Below, piece after piece: positions 1 to 8,268 of a stretch of 30,469 bases of DNA (position 1 is the first letter of the stretch; each line of letters begins with the position of its first letter). The position numbers were made by a program, and so were the translations under genes. The notes beneath the pieces are model-generated. The model did no database searches. It was given only the letters and a program-made list of their open reading frames with translations, and was not told where the DNA came from. This stretch comes from VRUE01 sp040904405 (GTDB taxonomy: Bacteria; Actinomycetota; Thermoleophilia; Solirubrobacterales; 70-9): the NCBI GenBank assembly GCA_040904405.1, contig JBBDTK010000089.1:1-30469 (forward strand), written 5' to 3'.

Positions 1-4
1 CGGT

Positions 5-41
5 TGGCGCGTTAGTCGGAATATGTCCGACCAACGCGCCA
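5..41. terminator. Inverted repeat, possible terminator of an upstream gene
   Basis: Arms 5-20 and 26-41 are complementary over 16 positions with one A-C mismatch (14/32) and a 5-nt loop (atatg). No clear T-run follows, so a classic intrinsic terminator is not proven. It probably closes a gene that lies left of the window. Confidence 0.4.
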
Positions 42-52
42 GGGCCGACGAC

Positions 53-180
53 GGGAGGGTGCCGGCGCTGTCTCGACGGTGCCTCCCCCGGCACCGCGGA
101 GTGATTTTGCCCGGAGGGCACGAGATTCGCCCGCCGAAGGCGGGCGTAGGCATCCGGCGAGACAGCGCCGGTGGCCTCCC
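53..180 (+). ncRNA. Candidate structured RNA or leader, cloverleaf-like, upstream of lepA
   Basis: A long closing stem pairs 62-75 perfectly with 158-171 (14 bp). It continues outward as 53-58 with 175-180 past two wobble pairs and one mismatch. Three hairpins branch inside it: 77-83/90-96 with loop TCCCCC, 108-112/116-120 with loop GGA, and 128-135/139-146 with loop GAA. The result is a four-way cloverleaf of about 128 nt ending 61 nt before the lepA start. I do not recognise a known riboswitch or RNA family. The strand is assumed from the direction of lepA; the DNA symmetry alone does not fix it. Confidence 0.4.
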
Positions 181-241
181 GGGTTCCGGCGAGAGGGTCT
201 CGGTCGTCTTCGAGCCCCACTGCTCGGCATACTCAGCCCCG

Positions 242-2034
<1,793 letters not shown>

Positions 2035-2035
<1 letters not shown>

Positions 2036-2145
2036 AGGCGTCGGCTACCCCTCCCGGCTCAACTTTTTCCGAAGACAGTCCACGGCAGTCCTTGGGCGTC
2101 GCCGCGGAAAAAGTACAAGCCGCCGGGAGGGGCACCCGACGCCTC
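2035..2145 (+). repeat. Structured intergenic element, copy 1 of 3
   Basis: Outer arms 2035-2057 and 2123-2145 pair over 23 positions with two mismatches in the middle. Inside lies a core shared with copies 2 and 3: CTCAACTTTTTCCGAAG on the left and GGAAAAAGTACAAGCCG on the right. Its ACTTTTTCCG and CGGAAAAAGT segments form a second stem. The element starts at the last base of the lepA stop codon and ends 15 nt before the TAGACT box of the next gene. It could be a terminator, a small RNA or a protein-binding cruciform. I do not recognise the family. Confidence 0.75.
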
Positions 2146-2160
2146 TTCCCGGCACGCATC

Positions 2161-2166
2161 TAGACT
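2161..2166 (+). promoter_or_regulatory. Putative -10 box TAGACT of the dehydratase pair
   Basis: TAGACT lies 9 nt before the ATG at 2176, so the transcript would be leaderless or nearly so. There is no Shine-Dalgarno sequence. Confidence 0.5.
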
Positions 2167-2175
2167 GCCCCGGTC

Positions 2176-2616
2176 ATGAGCCTGAAAACGGATGCTGTCG
2201 GCAAGGAATGGCCCGCCACTACCTATGAGGTGGGCAAGGAGAAGATCGGCGAGTACGCGCGGGTGGTCGGGATCGAGAGCCCCGTCCACTTCGACCGCGA
2301 GGCCGCCAGGGCGGCCGGCTACCGCGACGTCGTCGCGCCGCCGATGTTCTGCGTCGTCTACGGCGCCCCGGCGCTGGGGCCGGCGATGTTCGACGACGAG
2401 GTCGGGATGAACTTCGCCGCGATGGTGCACGGCGGCCAGGAGTTCGAGTGGGGCGAGCCGGCCTGCTCGGGCGACGAGATCACCACCACCGCCAGATGCC
2501 TGGAGATATACGAGAAGGACGGCAAGGGCTTCTACGTCTTCGAGACCGTTTCCACCAACCAGGACGGCGCCGAGGTCGCGCGCGGCACCTGGACCAACAT
2601 CGTCAGGGGGGTATGA
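2176..2616 (+). CDS. MaoC/HadA-like hotdog dehydratase subunit
   Basis: The product is 146 residues and resembles the N-terminal MaoC-like (FAS1-type dehydratase, HadA/HadC-like) hotdog fold. Such proteins pair with a HadB/MaoC subunit to dehydrate (3R)-hydroxyacyl thioesters. The segment FDREAARAAGYRDVVAPPMF matches the substrate-side helix and the A-P-P-x-F turn of the family. It lacks the catalytic D...H pair, which the next gene supplies. It starts at the ATG 2176, downstream of a TAGACT box. The stop at 2616 is separated by one base from the start of the partner gene, so the two are surely co-transcribed. A role in fatty-acid or acyl-CoA metabolism is inferred; the actual substrate cannot be read from the sequence. 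Confidence 0.8.
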   Translation: MSLKTDAVGKEWPATTYEVGKEKIGEYARVVGIESPVHFDREAARAAGYRDVVAPPMFCVVYGAPALGPAMFDDEVGMNFAAMVHGGQEFEWGEPACSGDEITTTARCLEIYEKDGKGFYVFETVSTNQDGAEVARGTWTNIVRGV

Positions 2617-2617
2617 G

Positions 2618-3010
2618 ATGGCCGAGCTGAGCCAGGGCGAGCGGATCGCCGAGCTGCGCGTCACCCCCGACAAGTACCTGCCGCACCGCTACGCGGGCGC
2701 CTCGGGCGACTTCAACCCGATCCACATCGACCCCGAGTTCGCCAAGGCGGTCGGGCTGCCGAACACGATCCTCCACGGCCTCTACATGATGGGCCTGACC
2801 GCCCGCGCCGCGACCGAGGCCGCGGGGGGCGACCCCGGCTCGCTGAAGCGGCTCTCGGTCCAGTTCCGCGGCATGGGTGCGCCGGAGACCGAGATCGTCG
2901 TCAGCGGCGAGATCAAGTCGGTCGAGGATGGTCGGGCGACGATCGACGTCGTCGCCGCGCAGGGCGAGAACCAGACGATCCGCAACGCAGAGGCGGAAGT
3001 AGCGCTGTAG
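2618..3010 (+). CDS. MaoC/HadB-like (3R)-hydroxyacyl dehydratase, catalytic subunit
   Basis: The product is 130 residues of the MaoC dehydratase family. The hydratase motif is intact near residues 28-55: ASGDFNPIHIDPEFAKAVG, followed by ILHGLYMMG. The Asp and His of D-F-N-P-I-H are the expected catalytic pair, and the later HG is also conserved. It begins one base after the stop of the non-catalytic partner, which points to a heterodimeric HadAB-like enzyme. The likely reaction is reversible dehydration of a 3-hydroxyacyl-ACP or -CoA to the trans-2-enoyl form. The gene is followed after 7 nt by copy 2 of the structured element. Confidence 0.85.
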   Translation: MAELSQGERIAELRVTPDKYLPHRYAGASGDFNPIHIDPEFAKAVGLPNTILHGLYMMGLTARAATEAAGGDPGSLKRLSVQFRGMGAPETEIVVSGEIKSVEDGRATIDVVAAQGENQTIRNAEAEVAL

Positions 3011-3017
3011 GGCTTGA

Positions 3018-3128
3018 GCGGGGCCGGGTGACCCACCCGGCTCAACTTTTTCCGAAGACAGCCTGCGGCAGTCCTTGGGCGTCGTCGCGGAAAAAGTACA
3101 AGCCGCCGGGTGGCTCACCCGGCCCCGC
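3018..3128 (+). repeat. Structured intergenic element, copy 2 of 3
   Basis: Arms 3018-3040 and 3106-3128 pair at 22 of 23 positions. Their sequence differs from the arms of copies 1 and 3, but pairing is kept. The core (CTCAACTTTTTCCGAAGACA on the left, GGAAAAAGTACAAGCCG on the right) is nearly identical to copy 1. The element begins 7 nt after the dehydratase stop codon and ends 3 nt before the TAGACT box of hrcA. Confidence 0.75.
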
Positions 3129-3131
3129 TTC

Positions 3132-3137
3132 TAGACT
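3132..3137 (+). promoter_or_regulatory. Putative -10 box TAGACT of hrcA
   Basis: TAGACT is followed by exactly 6 nt and then the hrcA ATG, the typical geometry of a leaderless transcript. No CIRCE operator (TTAGCACTC-N9-GAGTGCTAA) is visible nearby. Confidence 0.6.
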
Positions 3138-3143
3138 CTGTGC

Positions 3144-3875
3144 ATGCTTTCGGAGCGACAGGAGCTGATCCTCAAGCTGGTCGTCGACGCCTATCTGGCG
3201 TCGGGCAAGCCGGTGGCCTCGAAGCCGATCGCCGAGCGGCGGGAGGTGGAGTGGGGGCCCTCGACGGTGCGGGCGGAGCTGGCGGCGCTGGAGGCAGCCG
3301 GGTTTTTGACGCATCCGCATACGTCGGCGGGGCGGATTCCCACCGAGCGGGGCTATCGCTACTACGTCGATCGGCTGATGGACGCCCGCGGGCGGGGCGC
3401 GGCCGAGGTCGAGCTGGGGCTGACCCAGCTGCGCCGCGAGATCGACGCGGCGATGCGGGAGACGACCGCGGCGCTTGCCCGGGTCACCGACCTGATGGCG
3501 CTGGTCACCGCGCCGCCGCTGGGCGACACCCTGTACATGCACGGCGTCTCGCGCCTGCTCTCCGACGAGCACCTCGCCGAGCTGCCCCATGTCGACGAGC
3601 TGATGGGTGCGCTGGAGCGCCGCGCCGGTGTGCTGGGGATGCTCCGCTCCGCTCTCGACGAGCGTTCGGCCTTCGTCTGGATCGGCGGCGAGAACCCGCA
3701 GCCGGAGCTGCGTTCGGTCAGCGTCGTCGGCGCCAACTACGGCCTCGCCCACCGCAACCTCGGCTCGGTCGGGGTGGTCGGGCCGCTGCGGATGGACTAC
3801 GCGACCGCGATCGCCTCGGTGCGCGGCGCCGCCCGCGAGCTCTCCCGCTACTGCGAGACGGTCTACGGCGGCTGA
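3144..3875 (+). CDS. hrcA: Heat-shock repressor HrcA, short form
   Basis: HrcA represses chaperone operons by binding CIRCE operators, with GroEL as its modulator. Residues 1-75 form the winged helix, including WGPSTVRAELAALEAAGFLTH and the SAGRIPTERGYRYYVD signature. The C-terminal part (LMGALERRAGVLGMLRSALDER to the end, with NLGSVGVVGPLRMDYA) is also typical. The protein is 243 residues, whereas the family is usually near 340. About 90-100 residues of the central GAF-like region are missing: the text goes from LMALVTAPPLGDT straight to LYMHGVSRLLSDE. The frame is intact, so this is a compact variant rather than an obvious pseudogene. dnaJ follows after 4 nt. Confidence 0.92.
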   Translation: MLSERQELILKLVVDAYLASGKPVASKPIAERREVEWGPSTVRAELAALEAAGFLTHPHTSAGRIPTERGYRYYVDRLMDARGRGAAEVELGLTQLRREIDAAMRETTAALARVTDLMALVTAPPLGDTLYMHGVSRLLSDEHLAELPHVDELMGALERRAGVLGMLRSALDERSAFVWIGGENPQPELRSVSVVGANYGLAHRNLGSVGVVGPLRMDYATAIASVRGAARELSRYCETVYGG

Positions 3876-3879
3876 TCGG

Positions 3880-4545
3880 ATGCCGCGCGACTACTACGAG
3901 GTGCTCGGCGTCGGCCGCGACGCCAACAAGGCGGAGGTCAAGACCGCCTTCCGCCGCCTCGCCCGCGAGCTGCACCCGGACGTCAACGACCACGACCCCG
4001 AGGCGGAGGAGAAGTTCAAGCGGGCGGCGGAAGCCTACGAGGTGCTCTCCGACCCGGAGCGCCGTCGCGCCTACGACGCCTACGGCCACGAGGGACTGCG
4101 CGGGGCGGGGGCGGCGCCCGGCGGTTTCAACTCGGTCGAGGACGTCTTCCAGGCCTTCTTCGGCGGCAACTTCGGCTTCGAGGCGCGGCGCGGGCCGATG
4201 CGCGGCCAGGACCTGATCCACACGGTCGAGATCTCCGCCGTCGAGGCGATGCTGGGAACGAAGATCAGGGTCCCCAGCCACGAGGGCGAGCGCGAGATCG
4301 AGCTTCCCGCCGGGCTCCAGCCCGGCACCCAGCTCGCCCTGCGCGGCCACGGCATGCCCGGCGCCAACGGCGGCCCGCCCGGCGACCTGGTGATCGCCGT
4401 GCAGGTGATCGTCCCCGGCGAGCTCTCCGAGGAGCAGCGCGAGCTGGCCGGGAAGCTGGGCGAGACGCTGGGGCCCGACAACCTGCGCTCGCGCCGCGGC
4501 GAGGAGGAGAGCTTCTTCTCCCGGATGCGGCGTGCCTTCGGTTGA
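3880..4545 (+). CDS. dnaJ: DnaJ-type co-chaperone lacking the zinc-finger domain
   Basis: This J-protein of 221 residues stimulates the ATPase of DnaK. The J domain covers residues 1-70, with the HPD motif at 32-34. A Gly/Phe linker (GGFNSVEDVFQAFFGGNFGF) follows. The four CxxCxGxG zinc repeats of canonical DnaJ are absent. The client-binding region is reduced to roughly one C-terminal domain (from DLIHTVEISAVEAMLGTKI to VIVPGELSEEQRELAGKL). Canonical DnaJ is near 375 residues. The start ATG at 3880 lies 4 nt after hrcA, a common hrcA-dnaJ operon order. It could equally be called a CbpA-like J-protein. Confidence 0.9.
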   Translation: MPRDYYEVLGVGRDANKAEVKTAFRRLARELHPDVNDHDPEAEEKFKRAAEAYEVLSDPERRRAYDAYGHEGLRGAGAAPGGFNSVEDVFQAFFGGNFGFEARRGPMRGQDLIHTVEISAVEAMLGTKIRVPSHEGEREIELPAGLQPGTQLALRGHGMPGANGGPPGDLVIAVQVIVPGELSEEQRELAGKLGETLGPDNLRSRRGEEESFFSRMRRAFG

Positions 4546-4648
4546 TTTCGGCCGGCGAGTGGGCCGCCCTGCTCCTGCGCCGCTGACCTGCTTGACCGCT
4601 TTTGCCCGCATAGGTCCTAAGTGGCCACCGTGCCGCCGGATGGGCATG

Positions 4649-4654
4649 TATGTT
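4649..4654 (+). promoter_or_regulatory. Putative -10 box TATGTT
   Basis: TATGTT stands 8 nt before the ATG at 4663 in the 117-nt gap after dnaJ. No other structure was seen in that gap. Confidence 0.45.
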
Positions 4655-4662
4655 CCCGGCCG

Positions 4663-5157
4663 ATGTCGTTGCTGCCGCTCGCCAGCATCACCCTCGACGG
4701 CGTGGTCCTGTTCTTCCACGTGCTCGCCGCGATCGTCGCCTTCGGGCCCACCTTCGCCTACGGCATCCTGCTGGCGACCGCAGTCAAGGCGAATCAGGCT
4801 GCGGTGCCCACGGTGATCGACGGGGTTCGCCGCGTCGACTCGATTCTCGGCCTGCCCGGTCTGATCGTGCTGATCGTCACCGGCGTCTGGCTGGTGCTCG
4901 ACAGCGGCCTGCCCTGGGACTGGAGCGAAACCTTCGTCTCGGTCGGGCTGACCGCGGCCGTCATCCTGCTCGCGATGTTCCTCTTCTACCTCCGCCCGCT
5001 GACCCGGCAGGGGGCCGAGCTGGCGGCGCGGGACATCAAGGCCTCCGGCCAGCTCTCGGAGGAGTTCGAGGCGCTCTCCAAGCGGATCGCCATGGGTGGG
5101 CAGGTCGCGACCCTGGTCGTGCTGGTCTCCCTCTTCTTCATGGTCGTCAAGCCCTGA
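4663..5157 (+). CDS. Four-helix integral membrane protein, DUF2269-like
   Basis: The 164-residue product has four hydrophobic segments: roughly residues 8-32 (VVLFFHVLAAIVAFGPTFAY), 60-78 (GLIVLIVTGVWLVLD), 90-110 (VGLTAAVILLAMFLFYL) and the C-terminus (VATLVVLVSLFFMVVKP). The pattern resembles predicted integral membrane proteins of the DUF2269 type, whose function is unknown. The first His (FFHVLAA) is conserved in many such proteins and might bind heme, but this is speculation. The frame is open to 4621, yet the ATG at 4663 lies 8 nt after a TATGTT box and avoids a non-hydrophobic N-terminal tail. murI begins shortly after it. Confidence 0.65.
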   Translation: MSLLPLASITLDGVVLFFHVLAAIVAFGPTFAYGILLATAVKANQAAVPTVIDGVRRVDSILGLPGLIVLIVTGVWLVLDSGLPWDWSETFVSVGLTAAVILLAMFLFYLRPLTRQGAELAARDIKASGQLSEEFEALSKRIAMGGQVATLVVLVSLFFMVVKP

Positions 5158-5207
5158 CGACCTCGTCCCGACCGGCCCCCCGGCACGACGCCGCCCAGCC
5201 GATCGCG

Positions 5208-6005
5208 ATGTTCGACTCGGGCGTCGGCGGGCTCACCGTCCTGCACGAGTGCCTGGTCTCGCTGCCCGAGGAGGACTTCGTCTACCTCGGCGACACCGCG
5301 TGGTTCCCCTACGGCGAGCGCGACCCCGAGCGGCTGCGCGAGCGGATCCGGGCGATCGCGACGATGCTGCTCGACGGCGGCGCCAAGCTGCTGGTGATCG
5401 CCTGCAACACCGCGACCTCGGTCGGCGCCGAGGTGGCGCGCGAGCTGGCGGCCGAGCGCGGGGTGGAGGTGGTGCCGGTGGTCGAGCCGCAGGCCGAGAT
5501 CGCTGCCGCGATCACCGACAACGCCCGGGTCGGGGTGCTGGCGACGCCGAACACGGTCGAGAGCGGCGCCTACCGCCGCGCGCTCGAAGCGCAGGGCCGG
5601 GCGCTGGAGGTGGCGGAAGTCGAGGCGCCCGACCTCGCTCCGTTCATCCAGGACGGCTCGCCCTTCGACCGCGAGGTGGTCGAGATGGCCCGCGCCTACT
5701 GCGCGCCGCTGAAGCGGGCCGGCGTCGACACGTTGATCCTCGGCTGCACCCACTACCCGCTGGTGGCGCCGATGCTGCAGCGGATCCTCGGCCGCGACGT
5801 GCGCCTGGTCAGCGGCGGGCACGCGGTCGCCGCCGCGGCTCAGCGCACGCTCGAGTCGGCCGGCATCGCCCGCCGCGGCGACGGCGAGGGCGAGTACCGC
5901 TTCCTCTGCAGCGGCGACGTCGCCTCCTTCCGCGAGCTCGGCACCCGCTTCCTGCAGATGCCGCTGGGCGAGGTCGAGCAGATCGAGATTCAGCTCCCCG
6001 GCTGA
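5208..6005 (+). CDS. murI: Glutamate racemase
   Basis: MurI interconverts L- and D-glutamate to supply D-Glu for peptidoglycan. The product has both catalytic cysteines: Cys66 in ACNTATS and Cys180 in GCTHYPL. It also has the N-terminal FDSGVGGLTVL and the LGDTAWFPYGER motif. From the ATG at 5208 it is 265 residues, normal for the family. That ATG, however, falls inside the usual first strand (P-I-A-M-F-D-S-G), and the frame is open far upstream with no ATG, GTG or TTG just before it. A non-standard start such as the CTG overlapping the previous stop at 5155 is possible. It directly follows the membrane protein gene, so read-through from that promoter is likely. Confidence 0.93.
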   Translation: MFDSGVGGLTVLHECLVSLPEEDFVYLGDTAWFPYGERDPERLRERIRAIATMLLDGGAKLLVIACNTATSVGAEVARELAAERGVEVVPVVEPQAEIAAAITDNARVGVLATPNTVESGAYRRALEAQGRALEVAEVEAPDLAPFIQDGSPFDREVVEMARAYCAPLKRAGVDTLILGCTHYPLVAPMLQRILGRDVRLVSGGHAVAAAAQRTLESAGIARRGDGEGEYRFLCSGDVASFRELGTRFLQMPLGEVEQIEIQLPG

Positions 6006-6113
6006 CATTCGCGCCGAAGAATTTTCAGTTTCGGCAGGTTCCGCACCCACTCGCGCGTCCGGACCTGGGAGGGTCGAGCCATGACGACCACAATCACATC
6101 CGGCAATACCGTA

Positions 6114-6119
6114 TATACT
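6114..6119 (+). promoter_or_regulatory. Putative -10 box TATACT of the VapBC-type operon
   Basis: TATACT is followed by 6 nt and an in-frame GTG at 6126. The box lies inside the longer reading frame that begins at ATG 6081, so it helps choose between the two starts. Confidence 0.55.
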
Positions 6120-6125
6120 CGCCTG

Positions 6126-6353
6126 GTGGCCAAGGTGATGATCTCAATGCCCGACAACCTGCTCGACCGGCTCGACGCCCAGGCGCGCGCCAACCGCGAG
6201 ACGCGCAGCGGCTTTCTGCGGCGGTTGGCGGAGCGTGAGCTGGAGCTCGGCGAGGCCGCACGGCGCAAGGAGATCGAAGACCTTCTCGGTCCCCCCCTTC
6301 GCATGGGTGGGGATTCGGCCAGGCTGATTCGCGAAGACCGTGAATCGCACTGA
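6126..6353 (+). CDS. Ribbon-helix-helix antitoxin (VapB-like)
   Basis: From the GTG at 6126 the product has 75 residues. It begins with the ribbon-helix-helix strand and helices (AKVMISMPDNLLDRLDAQAR, then RSGFLRRLAERELE). Such proteins bind their own promoter and neutralise the toxin with their C-terminal tail. Two starts are possible. GTG 6126 sits 6 nt after TATACT and matches the usual N-terminus of this family. ATG 6081 adds 15 residues and has a good GGGAGGG ribosome site 6 nt upstream. Both may be used. The gene overlaps the toxin gene by 14 nt, the classic sign of a translationally coupled toxin-antitoxin pair. Confidence 0.82.
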   Translation: MAKVMISMPDNLLDRLDAQARANRETRSGFLRRLAERELELGEAARRKEIEDLLGPPLRMGGDSARLIREDRESH

Positions 6354-6759
6354 GACACTGCTGCTCGATGCCGGCGTCTGGGTTGCCGCCAAAGACGCAG
6401 ATGAGCGCTACCACGAGGTGGCTCGCGCGCTGGTCGTCGACGTGAAGCAGCCGGTCGCATCGTTGGACCTGACGCTCTACGAGACCGCGAACGTGGTCGG
6501 CGCCCGCTGGGGGAAGCCCGACGCGGCCCGCGAGCTATGCCGCTCGATCGCGAAGCGGTGCGGAGACCGCCTGTTGGCCGTCGACGCCGACCTGATCGAC
6601 GTCGCCGTGAGGATCGCCGCCGAGCACGGCCTCACCGCTTACGACGCCGCCTATGTCGCCGCAGCCCGCCGCCACGACTGGACGCTGGTCAGCGCCGACA
6701 TCGCCGATCTCGTCTCCAAGGGTCTGGCGGTCGCGCCCGACGCCGCCGACTACCCTTAG
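6340..6759 (+). CDS. PIN-domain toxin (VapC-like ribonuclease)
   Basis: The product has 139 residues and a complete PIN fold. The acidic metal-binding residues are visible: Asp10 (LLLDAGVW), Glu48 (LYETANV), Asp102 (TAYDAAYVA) and Asp120 (VSADIADL). VapC toxins cut tRNA or rRNA with Mg2+. The start is a GTG at 6340 inside the end of the antitoxin gene, and the toxin has no promoter of its own. The stop codon at 6757-6759 is 4 nt before the ATG that I infer was the original yqeY start. The IS110 element begins 9 nt after the stop, so the toxin is intact. Confidence 0.88.
   Translation: MNRTETLLLDAGVWVAAKDADERYHEVARALVVDVKQPVASLDLTLYETANVVGARWGKPDAARELCRSIAKRCGDRLLAVDADLIDVAVRIAAEHGLTAYDAAYVAAARRHDWTLVSADIADLVSKGLAVAPDAADYP
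6751..6756 (+). promoter_or_regulatory. Putative ancestral -10 box of yqeY, now cut off by the IS
   Basis: TACCCT overlaps the end of vapC and stands 7 nt before ATGAG at 6764-6768. Joined to the sequence from 8274 onward, this would give TACCCT-N7-ATGAGCGTT, a leaderless yqeY start like others in the window. The IS110 insertion now separates the box from the gene. Confidence 0.4.
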
Positions 6760-6778
6760 CCCCATGAGACTTCCTGTG

Positions 6779-7990
6779 TCAACCCCCCGTGGGTTGAAGA
6801 CGAATGAGGTTGCCGTGTTTGGCGGGGTCATAAGGCACTTCGTCATGCCAGCAGCGCCAGAGCACTCGCAGCCAAGCGCGGCCAAGAACCCGGATCGCAT
6901 GAGGATGATCGAGACCGCGGGCGCGGGCACCCAAGTAGACGCTGCGAGCCCATGGGTGGTGGTGCCTGGTGGAGTCGGCCAGGCAAGACACTGCGTCTCT
7001 GAGTCGCTTGTCGCAGGCCCAGCGAAAACCGGCAACCTTGCGCTTCCCCGACTCTCGCGCCACCGGCGCCATCCCGGCGTCGGCGGCAAGCACCTCGGCG
7101 TTGGGGTAGCGGGAGCGGTCATCGCCGATCTCGGCGACCAGCCTCGCCGCCGTGATCACCGACTTCGGGTCTTTGAACAACGGCAGGAAGACCTCGCCGT
7201 CGGAATGGGAGCGCACGGCGTGGGCGATCTGCGAGGTGAGATCGCGAATCTGAGCGACGATCGGCCGAAGCGCTGCGACCAGGCCGAGCACCGCCCCTCG
7301 CCGAGCTTCGGCCTCCAGCGCCCCGGCCCGGCCCTCGGGGGCCGAGCGCAGCCGCTCCAAGAGCTCGGCAGGCGAGCGGCGGCGGCAGTAGCCGTTGCGG
7401 GCCAGGAAGCCCGCGAGCCGCTTCTCCCCGAGCCCTCGCGCGTCGGCGGGCGCCGGATAGCGCTCCAAGAAGGCGAGTGCGATCGCCGAGTCGATATCGG
7501 CGAAGATTCGCGCTGCGCCGGGCCAGAAGGCGTCCAGCTGGGCGCGCAGCTCGTTGGCGAGCCGCACCCTGGCCCCGACCAGATCCTCGCGTGTTCGGGT
7601 CAGCGCCCGCAGCGCCTTGGTCTCATCGGAGTCCGGGCAAAGCGCCCGGTGGCGATGGGAGTCGGTGCGCGCCAGCTCGGCCAGGCAGAAGGCGTCGAAG
7701 CCGTCGGACTTGCCGCCAGAGGCCTCATAGCGCGGCCGCGTCGCCTTCAGCTTGTTGGGGTGGATGGGCAAGACGGTGAAGCCCGCCTCCAGCAGACGGT
7801 CGACCAAGAGCCCGTCGGGGCGCTCGATCGCCACCCGCACGACGCCGAGGGCCCGCATTCGGGTGATCAACTCCCTGAGGCCCGTCTCCTCATGGATATG
7901 CATCTCGCCCTCCAGCGTCACTCCGTCCCCGTCAACCACGCAGAGCGCGTGCTCCTCGCTGGCCCAGTCGATGCCGGCGAACGTCTCCAT
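6779..7990 (-). CDS. IS110-family DEDD recombinase (transposase)
   Basis: The 403-residue recombinase moves the element, guided by the bridge RNA. The N-terminal RuvC-like domain has Asp8 (GIDWA), Glu56 (AIERPDG), Asp96 and Asp99 (GKSDGFDAF), which form the DEDD set. The middle is helical and Arg-rich. The C-terminal Transposase_20 part has VITAARLVAEIGDD, then LAADAGMAPVARESGKRK with the conserved Ser. A GAGGAGG-type ribosome site lies just before the ATG on the minus strand. The length is normal and there is no frameshift, so it may be active. Its stop codon lies immediately inside the element end (about 10 nt), and about 280 nt of non-coding sequence lies on its 5' side, the IS110-subgroup arrangement (not IS1111). 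Confidence 0.93.
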   Translation of the reverse strand: METFAGIDWASEEHALCVVDGDGVTLEGEMHIHEETGLRELITRMRALGVVRVAIERPDGLLVDRLLEAGFTVLPIHPNKLKATRPRYEASGGKSDGFDAFCLAELARTDSHRHRALCPDSDETKALRALTRTREDLVGARVRLANELRAQLDAFWPGAARIFADIDSAIALAFLERYPAPADARGLGEKRLAGFLARNGYCRRRSPAELLERLRSAPEGRAGALEAEARRGAVLGLVAALRPIVAQIRDLTSQIAHAVRSHSDGEVFLPLFKDPKSVITAARLVAEIGDDRSRYPNAEVLAADAGMAPVARESGKRKVAGFRWACDKRLRDAVSCLADSTRHHHPWARSVYLGARARGLDHPHAIRVLGRAWLRVLWRCWHDEVPYDPAKHGNLIRLQPTGG

Positions 7991-8029
7991 CAGCTACCTC
8001 CTCGGATCGCTTTCAATTGCGCCGGCCGG

Positions 8030-8245
8030 GAGGTACCGTTGCGGATGCTCATAGTTGGGCGCTCTGGGGCGCCACTTCCTGTGGCCGCTTCAGGTGCCTC
8101 CGACCGCCGGGAGACGCTGGTCTCATCGTGGCCCTCTACGGGGCAAGCGCTGACGGCGTTCTCCCGACGGCGGTCGGCTTCTCTCTGTGCTTCCCGGGAT
8201 TCTTCGGCGGCCTCCCTTCGGTCGGCCTCTCCATCTAAATCTCAA
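8030..8245 (-). ncRNA. Predicted bridge RNA of the IS110 element
   Basis: On the minus strand, two stem-loops follow a 5' segment. The target loop is closed by 8168-8177 with 8100-8109 (10 bp, perfect). Its left guide GAGAACG (8163-8157) equals the host sequence next to the core at 8280-8274. An inner hairpin 8131-8134/8141-8144 follows, then the right guide ATGAG (8126-8122), which pairs with the CTCAT at the insertion site. The donor loop is closed by 8093-8100 with 8030-8037 and by 8085-8088 with 8041-8044. Its left guide CACAGGAAGT (8083-8074) equals the element end at 6778-6769. An inner hairpin 8058-8062/8069-8073 follows, then the right guide CTATGAG (8054-8048), complementary to the other element end at 8267-8273. 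This is the layout published for IS621. The 5' boundary is approximate. Confidence 0.85.
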
Positions 8246-8268
8246 GAAGAACGGGGTGAGCTTCCCCT

